This document shows positions 22,748 through 32,804 of a stretch of DNA of 64,000 nt, piece by piece. Under the pieces are notes generated by a model. The model was not told where the DNA came from and made no database searches. It saw only the letters and a list, made by a program, of their open reading frames with translations. Every line of letters begins with the position of its first letter. The first letter of the stretch is position 1. The position numbers were made by a program, and so were the translations under genes. The stretch comes from Rhabdophis nuchalis (Eukaryota > Chordata > Lepidosauria > Squamata > Natricidae): assembly GCA_039707465.1 (NCBI GenBank), contig CM077648.1:22816119-22880118 (forward strand), written 5' to 3'.

Positions 22748-23257
22748 CAGGGGTGGGTTTCAAAAATTTTTACTACCGGTTTGGTGGGCGTAGCTAGATG
22801 GGGGACATGTGACTGAGTGGGTGTGGCCAACTTGATGTAACTCATGCACCCTCAGTCACATGACCCACTTGCCAAGCCATACCCACCAAAATGGTGGCAA
22901 AATGTTTTGATGGGGGGGGGGGCAGAAAAAAGTAGCCCTTTCCAAAAAAAATGGGGGCATTTTTCCCTTCCCCCACCCCTGCTGAAGCTTGCAGAGTGCT
23001 TCTGGAGGCTGGGGGAAGGCAAAATGTTTCCGTTTTTGCGAAAACCAGCCCATTTCTGAGACCTCCCTGAGACTGGCATGCACACACCATTAAAAAGGGG
23101 GGGAAATTACATTTTTTAAATGAAGATTGTTCTGCACATGTGCAGAACAGAAAATAAAGATGGCGGCACCCAGGATAGAACCGGTACGGTCACATATCCG
23201 GCCGAATTACTACCTATTCAGCCAAACCAGGCCAAACTTGTAGGAACCCACCTCTTC
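22748..23257. mobile_element. hAT MITE (CAGNGGTGGG family), 510 bp
   Basis: Ends CAGGGGTGGGTTTC and AGGAACCCACCTCTTC. A perfect 8-bp duplication, GTATTGTG, lies at 22,740-22,747 and 23,258-23,265. Interior motifs include ACTACCGGTTTGGTGGGCG and GAACCGGTACGG. No transposase. Confidence 0.9.
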
Positions 23258-23416
23258 GTATTGTGCCTATAGGAGGAAAATAGCCTGGATCTCAATCTCG
23301 GCTGCATTTTAAAATGAATCTTTTGGATTCTGTCTACTGGTTGAAGACTCTTCTCCTTTCCTTCTCTCCAGCCACTATAGTGGAAGGCAACTGGTTTGAA
23401 ATATTAGAAACTGCCA

Positions 23417-23483
23417 GTATTTATTTATTTTTATTTTTATTTTATTCAATTTATATCCCGCCCTTCTCCAAAAGGACCCAGTA
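23417..23483 (-). mobile_element. Short L2 LINE 3' tail
   Basis: TTTATTTATTTTTATTTTTA, then CAATTTATATCCCGCCCTTC and GGACCCAG: only the last part of an L2 3' UTR, ending in a TAGTAG repeat. Confidence 0.65.
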
Positions 23484-23533
23484 GTAGTAGTTATAGATGC
23501 GAAAGTGTAAAGATGGTACACAGACCTTCAGCT

Positions 23534-23821
23534 CAGAGGTGGTATTCAGCCAGTTCTGACAGGTTCTGGAGAACCGGTAGTGGAAATTTTGAGTAGTTCA
23601 GGGAACCGAAAAATAGGCTGGCCGCGCTGCCTCCCAACCTCCCAGCTGATCTTCTTTTGTTGCCCTTGAACAGGAGAATGGAGCTGGAAAGCAGGTTAGT
23701 GGGCTGGGATGGGGAGGGAATGGGGATTTTGCAGTATCCTTCTCCTGCCATGCCCATAAAGCCATGCCCACAAAGCCACACCCTCAAAACCGGTAATAAC
23801 AAAATTTGAATCCCACCACTG
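23534..23821. mobile_element. hAT MITE (CAGNGGTGGG family), 288 bp
   Basis: Ends CAGAGGTGGTATTCAGCC and AATCCCACCACTG. The interior has GGAGAACCGGTAGTGG and CCGGTAATAACAAAATTTG. The target duplication is not clear. Confidence 0.75.
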
Positions 23822-23876
23822 CTTTTACGCACAGTATGGTGACGGTAGTCCAGCAGCTTAAACGCTTCTTTTAGTG

Positions 23877-24009
23877 CAGGGGTCTCCAACCTTAGCAACT
23901 TTAAGACTTGTGGACTTCAACTCCCAGAATTCCTCAGCCAGCAAACTGTCTGAGGAATTCTGGGAGTTGAAGTCCACAAGTCTTAAAGCTGCCAAGGTTG
24001 GAGACCCCG
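23877..24009. mobile_element. Palindromic hAT MITE with perfect 8-bp TSD
   Basis: Arms are CAGGGGTCTCCAACC...CAACTCCCAGAATTCCTCAG and their complement, with a few mismatches. The TTTTAGTG duplication lies at 23,869-23,876 and 24,010-24,017. Same family as the palindrome at 11,031. Confidence 0.92.
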
Positions 24010-24017
24010 TTTTAGTG

Positions 24018-25035
24018 TGATTATTTTTATTTATTTTTAACAGGACACTCTCGTACAGCTTTTCATGGGGGCTATCAATTTATTTCCTTTCTTGGGTTGA
24101 AAAGCTGAATGAAGAAGGGGATTTTTCAATTCCTCAGGAACTGCAACAACAAGGCAGGACGCTGATTGAGCCCCTTTCTCCCCCACCCCACCCTACCTTT
24201 GTACTGGTCAACTGGACAGAGCAAAGATTGGCCTGTGATTTTTCTCAGCATGTCCCCTGCATTTGAAGGCAGCATCCGAAAAGGCAATTGCTGGTCATTT
24301 TCAAACTGCTTTGGGAGGATTTGGTAAGGGAAAGCTGTACAGAACAAAAGCGGTGGCAATGAAAGGGCCCATTGTTTCCAAAAGAAGTTCACATAAATTT
24401 AAAAAGAAAAAAAGAAAGCTAGGAGCTTTTCCTCTGCTCATAATCCTAAAGTGGCAAGACATGTAAAAGGCAGGGAATGAAGGGAAAAGATCTGTCCCTA
24501 CAGAGCAAAGAAACAGTAATTGGAAAGCTGGATTGTTGTTGGCTTTTTTTTTGTATTCTAGATGCAATCTTCCCTATTGTTTGACTTGTACTGGTGATTA
24601 GGTTTCTCAGATGACAGAAAAAGCTCCCTGGATTTGGTTGGTCATTTCTTGCTGTGATGTTCTTCCCAAGAGCATGGATGCAGCATCCCAGTGGGTTAGT
24701 ATCCAAGACAAATGTGTTCAAAGTGTTCTGGCTTTCAGATCTATACCTTGGGGATAGCAGCAAATGAGTGCTATGTGCTCTGTTGGCAGAGAGAAAAATA
24801 AGATTATTAATTTTTTTTAGTATTTGCAATGTGTGGTCCTCAGCCACTAATTAATCCTTAAAAAAAAAGTAGAACAGCCGCAAGTGTAGGATTACAAAAG
24901 CAGCGTTTTTAACGTGACGTTTGAGAGATGTCTTAAGATATTGCAGACTTCTTCAGTTCCCAGTAAGCCTGGAAGATTAGCTTTAGATGCGTATGTGCAT
25001 AGGTGCATGTATATGTACTGTACAGTATATACACA
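24018..25035. other. Unassigned DNA
   Basis: No supported gene or element. Short frames on both strands lack domain character. Confidence 0.35.
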
Positions 25036-25043
25036 TCAAAATC

Positions 25044-25340
25044 CAGTGGTGGGTTCTGGATCCTGGTATGCTGCGACGGGGTTGGATATCCACCACATGG
25101 ACGCATGCTGCGCATGCATATGCACCCACCACCCGCAATGCTCCAGCTGTTCAGCAGAGCATTGCACAGGCGCAGTACGCGCCATGCCCATGCGCAAATG
25201 GCCCGGTTGGGTCAAATACATGGTAAGAAGGGCAGGCAGGCAGGTGGGCCCTCCGAAGCACTGTACTGGAATGGTAACTGGTGCTCCCAGCAGGCACCAG
25301 TACACCCGTACCGAGGCATACCGGCCGTAACCCACCACTG
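25044..25340. mobile_element. hAT MITE (CAGNGGTGGG family), 297 bp
   Basis: Ends CAGTGGTGGGTTCTGG and CGTAACCCACCACTG. The flanks (TCAAAATC / ATCAAATC) are a near-match duplication. The interior is rich in CGCATGCGC-type alternating sequence. The frames here are by-products of GC content. Confidence 0.85.
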
Positions 25341-25344
25341 ATCA

Positions 25345-25940
25345 AATCACATCTCAAGATTTAAGATTATAAAGATAAGGTTTCTGAAATACATGTGCTG
25401 TTTAATGTTTCAACCTATTTTTTCCAATTATTTATTATTTCCATATGCCATTGCCCCTTAAATTGTTCCTTGGATGCAACTCTCTTCCCATTAATCTACA
25501 TTTCTGTCCTTTGGCAGCTGTCCATGATTAGTGTCTTCTGGCTTAGAAACCAGAAAACCTGAAGTGTTTCCCAAGTCTATCAGAGAAGCAGGAGATAATT
25601 TCTCTCTTTTTTAAGATCTTTTCTGAATTCACACAGAAATTCTATGATCCTGGAAGTCATATTATCAACCCACTATGAACTCAATGGTTTTCATTCAAAA
25701 GATCAAGGTAAGCCTGGTAAGCCTAAGTGACAAAGAATCATCAGTATGTATATATATATATGTTAGATTTTTAAGGGCTATAATGTGTGTGTGTGTGTTA
25801 GTTTTATGAGCTGATTAATAAATTAAAACTAACACACATACCTAAAAAATTACACAACGTAATTCTTGGCTTGCTGTCTAGATGGTCTCTGGCAGGAAAG
25901 GAAACAGTATGTCTCCTCCCTTAATTGGGGCCTAATCACA
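25345..25940. other. Unassigned DNA with TA/TG repeats
   Basis: Contains TATATATATATA near 25,748 and a TG run near 25,782-25,798. Nothing else supported. Confidence 0.35.
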
Positions 25941-25944
25941 GGTT

Positions 25945-26122
25945 GTTGTGAAACAATTCACAACCCCAACCCTGGAAGTCTTTAAGAAGATGTTAGATAG
26001 CCATTTGTCTGAAATGGAATAAGGTTCCTGCCCACGCAGGGGGTTGGACTAGAAGATCTCCAAGGTCCCTTCCAACTCTGCTATTGTATTGTATTGTATT
26101 GTATTGTATTGTATTGTATTAA
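25945..26122 (+). mobile_element. CR1 LINE 3' end with (ATTGT)n tail
   Basis: CR1 3' UTR hallmarks: CTGGAAGTCTTTAAGAAGAT, then GGGGGTTGGACTAGAAGATC and CTTCCAACTCTGCTATTGT. These are followed by about eight TATTG units at 26,083-26,120. Inverted copies lie at 56,220 and 61,080. Confidence 0.85.
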
Positions 26123-26127
26123 TTACA

Positions 26128-26303
26128 TATACGAATATATATATATGTTTTCGTAGATTTTCACGGGTGTAGGTATGCTGGTATTGCTGGCTTCGGGGAT
26201 TTTCCCGTGTATAAGGCATAGAAATGTTATTGCAACGTTTCGACAAGATCTCACTTGTCATCATCAGGCAGGCTTCTGTCTGTGACAGTATATATATATA
26301 TAG
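26128..26303. repeat. Unclassified repeat between TA tracts
   Basis: TTTTCGTAGATTTTCACGGG, then CGTTTCGACAAGATCTCACT and GTCATCATCAGGCAGG, bounded by TATATATA on both sides. It reads like the end of a dispersed retroelement, but I cannot assign the family. Confidence 0.4.
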
Positions 26304-26744
26304 GAAAAAAGGTGCTTTCTACTGGTAGTCATTAAATTCTGCAGAATTTTTGGGAGATGTTTCCCTTTGGCAAGAAATCTTGCCTTATGTTCTGGATTTG
26401 ACGTGCCAGTTGATTTAGCATTTTGTTCAAAGGTAAAAAAAACCCTGTGGCTTCATCATTTTGAAGAATCCCTTTACTATGTAACTGTTGTATATGATCT
26501 GATTTCTTTTGCATATGACCTGGAAAAGACGAACATCTGGCCTGATTCCTACATAAAATACAGTTGTTGCAGATTCTTACAATTGTTCCTACATGCAGGG
26601 AAGAAAGCTGGGGTGAAATTTGATAATAACTCACCTAAGATTATATTGAGTTATTTCCAATTAATAAAAACTAACTGTATTAGCTCTTTTATTAAACTCA
26701 ATAGAACTAACCAGTGGCATCTGCAGCAAACTACTCCACCAAAA

Positions 26745-27224
26745 ATGTTTTGCAAAGTTTTTCATTTTTATTTCTCATACATACATTCACAAATATAAAA
26801 TTTCATAACTATTATTAATAATGTTATGAGATTGTATATTATGTTATACGTACGTAATCATATAACGTTTATAACAATTTCTTCCTCCTCCTAAAATTAA
26901 AAATATAATCAAGATTGATTTTCAACCATCCTGTACACTCATCTTGTTTTGCAACAACCCTACTTCTCCTCCCTACCCCTTTTCTCCTTCTCTCCCTTCT
27001 TCTTTTCTTCTCTTCTTTCTTTTTTCCTCTTCTCCTTTCCCTTCTCTACTTGCCCTTTCTCTCCCCCCACTCCTCCTTTGCTATTCCCTTTCCTAGCCTC
27101 TCTCCTACTCTTACTTGCCCTCCATTTTTTCCTCTCTTTTCTCCTTTCTTCTTTCCCTCTCCCTTCTCCTCTCCTGTTGCGACCTTTCCATCTATTCTTC
27201 TCTCCATTCCTTCTTTCCGTTGCT
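26745..27224 (-). mobile_element. 5'-truncated L1-like insertion with 18-bp TSD
   Basis: The 18-bp duplication CAAACTACTCCACCAAAA lies at 26,727-26,744 and 27,225-27,242. On the minus strand the insert begins with a purine-rich stretch (C/T-rich on plus, about 26,960-27,224) and ends AT-rich, as expected for a truncated L1 3' UTR. A similar insert lies at 58,446-58,962. Long target duplications suit L1, but no coding part remains, so the family is inferred. Confidence 0.65.
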
Positions 27225-27524
27225 CAAACTACTCCACCAAAATGGGTCACAATGGTCTACAGCATCACATAAATACCACCATTATATTTTAGCATCCTAA
27301 CATCAGATTTAAGTATGTAAATTGGTCGTTTGTGATGACATGATGACATCAGCAAATGTATAATTTGCTGCTTATTATTTCTTCCTGAGAGTGTCCATGC
27401 TATTTGATGTGAGTTTGGGGGTGGGGGGAGGAAACCCTCAACTGATCTGGGTGGATTCATTCCCACTGCAATGCTTTCACTTCCAAATTCCTTAATAGCA
27501 GCTTGCCTTCACTTCTACAACATT

Positions 27525-27932
27525 TTTTATTTTATTTTAATCACATTTATATTCCGCCCTTCTCCACGAAGGACCCAGGGCGGCGCACAGGAATTTAAAA
27601 ACATACAAAACGATAAATACAAAATTTAAAAACATATTAAATTACAGTCCTATGCTAAAACCAAATTAAAATCCCCCTGTTTAAAAACTATGTAAAATAG
27701 CCCCGACGGGAGGTTAGGTTAGGCCGGCTTGCTGAAAGAGATATGTCTTTAGACACTGGCGGAAGAGGCGGAGGTCCGAGATGGTACGCAATTCAGGGGG
27801 TAGGTCGTTCCAAAGGGCAGGGCCCGCCACAGAGAAGGCTCTTTCCCTGGGTGTCGCCAGTCGGCATTGCCCGGCCGACGGCACCCTGAGAAGGCCCTCT
27901 CTGTGGGAGCGGATCGGCCGAAAGGATGTATT
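27525..27932 (-). mobile_element. 5'-truncated L2 LINE 3' end
   Basis: Inverted tail and 3' UTR, then the coding remnant to about 27,932. The minus frame holds [20 protein letters not shown], then [18 protein letters not shown], with no stop. Truncated at almost the same codon as the copy ending near 52,355. Confidence 0.85.
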
Positions 27933-27934
27933 GC

Positions 27935-28318
27935 CATTCTGAGAAAAAGAAGCAAAAAGAATTGCCCACCACTGATGCATCACAGCTGCAGCAGCAAAGA
28001 AAATCTTCCTATACTACTGCATGCAAAAGGGAGGGTTTAAAAAAAAAATCCATCCACTGCCATCCTTACTTCACATTGCATTTATTTATCTGACCATCTG
28101 CAAAGACATTTAGCAGTTTCTATGAAGGTGGCACTGAGTCATCATCAAGCAGCACTGTGAAATAGCGACTAGACGCAAGAAACAGGGAAGCACAGTGGGA
28201 TCAAGATTTTCTGCCAATGGAGAAGATCTACAACATCTCATCCTTTATCCAGGTATATTTCCAGAGATTTCAAGTAGACCCCTCCCCCCCCCCCCATTAG
28301 CTGGAAATAAATTAGCGT
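27935..28318. other. Unassigned DNA with poly-C run
   Basis: Poly-C at about 28,282-28,295; otherwise no supported feature. Confidence 0.35.
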
Positions 28319-28323
28319 CATTG

Positions 28324-28649
28324 TGTTAGGATAATGAATTTAGTAGCTGGAACAGAAAAGTGTACAATAGGTCAGAACACACAGTTGTACTTGATTAGTT
28401 AAGAGAGTGCTGACTCATGCATGAGGCAATCTACGCTACAATTGGTTGTTGTAAGTATAAAGGGGTTTTTACTCCCCACCCCCTTTTTTCCTGTGTGTTC
28501 TGTATACTGTTTGGTATTTACTTCATGATGTTCCTGTGTTTTGCTGGATGATTTCAAAGACTGCTGTAAATTTGAATATTAAATATATTTATATAAAAGA
28601 CTACAAGTTTCTGTCAACGTCTGGGTGGCTGCTATGCAATTCAATAGCA
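28324..28649 (+). mobile_element. Probable solo LTR, 326 bp
   Basis: Starts TGTTAGGATAATGAA and ends CAATTCAATAGCA, flanked by CATTG (28,319-28,323) and CATTT (28,650-28,654), a 4/5 match. A TATA-like GTATAAAGG lies near 28,455, and the U5-like end reads TTTCTGTCAACGTCTGGGTG. No internal retroelement region is present, so it would be a solo LTR. The call rests on architecture only. Confidence 0.5.
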
Positions 28650-28786
28650 CATTTTCCCCTCAAGTTTTCATTTTATTTTATGACATATAAAAAACCCCAT
28701 TTTCAATTAAACAGTGTGTTCTCTGGGTACAAATAGTTTTAGGAAATAGTAATCAAAATATTTACAACAGTGTCCTTACAACAACA

Positions 28787-28875
28787 ACAATAAATAATAA
28801 TAATAATAAGATAATCTATAAGATAAGATAATAAGATAATAATAATAAGATAATAAGATAAGATAAATAATAAGA
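28787..28875 (+). repeat. AAT/AAGAT repeat tract
   Basis: A mixture of AATAATAAT and AAGATAATAAGAT units directly upstream of an R4 3' fragment. Confidence 0.85.
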
Positions 28876-29113
28876 AATCGTGTGTTGTCCCGATTGTAAT
28901 TGGAGCCCTTGGAGCAATACCTAAAGGGCTACCTTGCTATTTGGAAATTCTAAATTTACCAGACATGAACATTCTGACTCTACAAAAAACCACCCTACTT
29001 GGAACAGCTTATATCCTCCGACGTTACCTTAACAGTTCCTAGGTCCTTGGTTAGGACTCAAGCTGTTGAGCTACCAACCGGCCTCAAAGGCTGTGAATCT
29101 CACCAAAGATTAA
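28876..29113 (+). mobile_element. R4-type LINE 3' end, first subfamily
   Basis: Nearly the same as 3,672-3,906: TGTTGTCCCGATTGTAATTG, GGAGCCCTTGGAGCAATACC, then CTGTGAATCTCACCAAAG. It is truncated directly at an AAT-rich repeat. Confidence 0.75.
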
Positions 29114-29135
29114 CCACAGAACAATAATAATAATA

Positions 29136-29395
29136 ATGTGATACCCATTGTCATTGGGGCACTTGGCACCATGTCCAAGAATTTTACAAGATACATCAAT
29201 TGCAGCTTCCTACAATAACACCAGCGGAACTGCAAAAAACTGAGCTACTTGGAAAATCTTACATTCTAAGAAGGTACTTGGTTGATACCTAGGACGCTGG
29301 CAGCAAACCGTATCAACCATCAGCACCAGTCAATGGTATTTTTTATGCATTTTTAAATGTTCAGTTGGCTGAGTTTCATGTTTCATGAATAAAGT
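29136..29395 (+). mobile_element. R4-type LINE 3' end, second subfamily
   Basis: GTGATACCCATTGTCATTGG, then TACCTAGGACGCTGGCAGC, and the tail CATGAATAAAGTAAATAATA. It follows the first-subfamily fragment in the same order as at 3,382-4,215, separated by an AATAATAAT tract. Confidence 0.65.
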
Positions 29396-29399
29396 AAAT

Positions 29400-30415
29400 A
29401 ATAATGTTTACGTAACCATTTTAACATACCTTCCTTATATCATTGATCCTTTCCTTATCTTTCCCTGTTTCTAAATCCTGTTTTTGTCAATTAACCATTG
29501 ATAAAATAAGTCCCAGGTCAAAACGTATTCAGTTTTTTTTTTCCTTAATTGTAAGTGTTAGCCTATCCATTTTGGCACATTCTAATATTTTAATGACACA
29601 TTGTTAAACAGGAGTAATGCTAAGGGATTCTGGGTTTCAAGATTCCCTGTGAGTCTTACCTGCTGTGGTTTGGTTTACAGTACAGAAGTGCAACATGGAA
29701 CCAGCTAAAGAAAGGTTGTTGCGCTCCAGAGAGGCATGCTAAGAACATGGAACAGCATGACCCAGATAGATAAACAAAGCTCTGTGAGATAGGATTCCTT
29801 TCCATGCAACTCTTGTAAATGAACGTTATGCTCCATTAGGCTCACAGTCAGCTCTTGCATTATACATTATCTTTGCCTTGCATGTTTGTGACAGCTCTGA
29901 AAGTTTTGAGTTTTACTGCCCAAACAAACTTCTGTTGTTTTTATAATGTCTCTCTTATATAGAAAATCCAGTTAACTGACTTGCTAGCTAGTTTTATCCT
30001 TGCCTTGTTGCTGCCATATATGGTCCCGTTTACTTCTACAGATGACCAGCAATTATTTTTCTAACAGATTGCTTCTGTTGGTGCATTAACTAACAAGGCA
30101 CATTGAAGTAAGAGTTCTAAGCTTCCTAATGTTTTGAGTAATAACGATTTGGGCTGTGTGTAGGAGTTTTGTGTGTTAATGTTTGTTTTGTTTCTTTTGA
30201 ATATTGAGTCAGTAGGGGAAAGCTGGGTGGATGCCAATGAATCACTTGTGAAATAATCATGTTCAGGATAGCTAAATCAGTGTAATAGGGAAGGTAGTAT
30301 CTGCTGAGTTCAGTCAAAATGCCAGCTGCAGTTTGCTAATCATGGTTTCTTTTTAGTGTATTCAGAAAACACACTGAGCTCGATTCTCAGTAACCATAAT
30401 GGGTAAATCAACTCA
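29400..30415. other. Unassigned DNA
   Basis: No gene or recognised repeat boundary seen. Confidence 0.35.
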
Positions 30416-30674
30416 TTCTAGAGCAGGGGTGTCAAACTCAATTTCATTGAGGGCTGCATCAGAATTGTATTTGACCTCGGTGTGTGTGTGTATGTTAGGT
30501 GGGCCTGGATGGGCATGGCCAGCTTGACATGACTCATGAATAATAATAATAATAATTTTATTTATAACCCGCTCTCTGTCCCCGAAGGGACTCGAGGCGG
30601 GGCACAGGGAAATTAAAACAATAAAAACAACAAAATACAAAAAAAAGAACAATAAATATAAGATAAAAACAAAT

Positions 30675-32660
30675 CTTCCGGCTCCGGCGGCGACGGGCGA
30701 ACTTAGGGTTCGCTCGCCGCTTTGTTCCTTTTCCTGCCCCCCCACGGGGGCGAGAAGCCCCTTGTTTGGGGCTTCTCCCGTAAAGCCGGCTCGACAGGGA
30801 AGCCCCCCCCCACGGCAGTGGGGCGAGCGACCCTGCTCCTCGGCTTAGGCGGAAGAGGACATGCTGCGGGGGGTCTTCCCTTCGCCAAAGGTTGGCGGCA
30901 CCATTTAATTCCATGAAGAGAGACGATCGGAAGAGTCGGGAGGCTTTTCGGGACCTCAGCTGCGAGCGGAGAGTGAGCGTTTAAAACTTTTTTTTCTGTA
31001 CTGTCAGCCGGGCTGAAAGGGACAGGAGGGGGGTGTTTGTTTCCAAAAACCCCCCCTTGGACTAAAAGCGGCACTCGGAAATGCCTCGTTGAGAGGAATC
31101 GGAAACTTTTAATCTGGATGGTCTTTAACAAGGGAAAGTACTTTGCGGCTTGTTGCAATTATGTCTCTAGGTCTGGCTGAAACAGTTTCTTTTTTGCTTT
31201 TTAACCGCTTTCTCCCTCGGGCTCTGAGTTTGGGCGGAAAATGGCTTCTCTTTGTCCCCGACTGACTATGACCTATGGAAAATTACCAGTGTCTCTTTGC
31301 GACTTGGACTTCCTCTAATTATTGATGAAGAATTTTCTTTTTTTGGATTTGTGTTTTCCTTTCTGGATTGCCTTCGTTATTATACCTATGGAGTTGGAAA
31401 AGTGTTTCTCTACTGGTTTCTGAATTTTGCAGCTATACAACTTTAAGAACTTTGGACTCCTGATCTGCCTACCAGCCCCACCCTAAAAACGCCATTTTAT
31501 TGGCACGGATTTTAACAGCTAAACATGGCACAAGAAGAAACGCTGGCACGCCTTGAACAAAGAATGACTGCCCTTGAATCTGTTATACAAAATTTGGTAT
31601 TAGAAATTAAGGCCCAGAGGGCAGAAAATGTCAACTTTAAAAAGGAATTATTGGACACTCGAAAACAAGTGCTTGAGAATACACAGAAGAATGAAGAATT
31701 GAAAGGGGGGCTGGAGGGGGCTAAGGGAGAGATTAAAAATGTTTCTAATGAGGTTGTGGAAATAAATGGGCACGTGACTAGGATAGATATGGAAAGGATG
31801 ACATATTTTTTGAGATTTCAGAATGTTTCTGAAATGGATGGTGAATGTCTCCCTGATCTTATGAGTACAATTATTGCAGACTATTTACATAAACCTAAAG
31901 ATGAGATCAGAGGGGACATTGACCTAGTCTACAGAATAAATTCTGCATATGCCAGGATGAATGAAGTACCCAGAGAGATACATGTAAAATTTGTTAGAAG
32001 GTCAACCAGAGAGGAGATCTTGAAGGCGCAAAGAGGGAGTCCTATGATTTACCAACAAAAGGAGGTTACCATCTTGAAGCAGATTCCAAGAAAGATTAGA
32101 GAAGCTAGAAGGAAATTTTCCTTCTTGTCTAAAACATTGTTTGATCATGGGATCTGGTTCAAGTGGGTGATACCCGAAGGGATGCTGGTGTTCTGGGAAG
32201 GAGGTAGAGTGAAGATTAAAACAGTTGCTGAGGCGGAAGCCTTTCTTAAAAAACATTCCTCTGTCCTGGGAGAAGATCCAGGGGGGGCAGGGGGAGCCAT
32301 GGCCCCGTCCGCTGGGGGCCCGGGGGAGAAGGGGGAAGATACAATTGCCAAGAGACTTAGATCTAAAAAATAACTTTGCCCTTGTTTTTTTTTTTTTGAG
32401 TAATATTGTATGATATTTGTAATCTGGATTTTTGTAATTGACTGACAGTATATAACTGAAAAATTTAGGAATATGTACTTGCTCCCAGCTTGTAGTGTTA
32501 TGTGAAATGTTTTTTTTTCTTTATTTTTAATAATGTAACTTGAGGTACCGGAGGAGCCGACGACTTTGACGTGACTACTCTCAGAATTTCTATGTAACCC
32601 TTACCCTACCCCACAAAAAATGTAAACTCAATAAAACTTTTTCAATATAAAAAAAAAACA
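30675..32660 (+). mobile_element. ORF1-only L1-like element (HAL1-like layout)
   Basis: About 2 kb, inserted in the 3' UTR of the L2, with ACAAAT at 30,669-30,674 and 32,661-32,666. It has a CpG-rich 5' UTR of about 850 bp starting CTTCCGGCTCCGG, one ORF (31,525-32,373), then only about 290 bp of 3' UTR ending CAATAAAACTTTTTCAATAT plus poly(A). No RT or endonuclease sequence lies between ORF1 and the poly(A). The poly(A) tail and duplication indicate L1-type target-primed retrotransposition in trans or from a deleted master. An internal deletion after insertion is the alternative. Confidence 0.8.
31525..32373 (+). CDS. L1 ORF1p-like RNA-binding protein, intact, 282 aa
   Basis: An uninterrupted frame from ATG 31,525 to TAA 32,371-32,373. 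Residues about 5-90 form a heptad-rich, charged coiled coil (LARLEQRMTALESVIQNLVL). Residues about 92-175 fit the ORF1p RRM (TYFLRFQNV, then EIHVKFVRRSTREEILKAQR). Residues about 176-245 fit the C-terminal domain (IPRKIREARRKFSFLSKTL, then GIWFKWVIPEGMLVFWEGG, then AEAEAFL). A Gly/Ala/Pro-rich tail (about 249-270) and a basic end (AKRLRSKK) follow. ORF1p proteins trimerise and coat L1 RNA as chaperones in the ribonucleoprotein. The absence of stops suggests recent arrival. There is no evidence of host domestication beyond the open frame. Confidence 0.85.
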   Translation: MAQEETLARLEQRMTALESVIQNLVLEIKAQRAENVNFKKELLDTRKQVLENTQKNEELKGGLEGAKGEIKNVSNEVVEINGHVTRIDMERMTYFLRFQNVSEMDGECLPDLMSTIIADYLHKPKDEIRGDIDLVYRINSAYARMNEVPREIHVKFVRRSTREEILKAQRGSPMIYQQKEVTILKQIPRKIREARRKFSFLSKTLFDHGIWFKWVIPEGMLVFWEGGRVKIKTVAEAEAFLKKHSSVLGEDPGGAGGAMAPSAGGPGEKGEDTIAKRLRSKK

Positions 32661-32804
32661 ACAAATTAAACAGTTAACCCTGCGCTAAAATCTCGCAATT
32701 AATTACTAAAAATTCACCCTAACCATAAAAGAGACTACCCTAGGCCGGCTAAGCGAAAAAGATGTGTTTTTAATTTTAGGCGGAAGGAGCGGAGGTCCGT
32801 GGTT

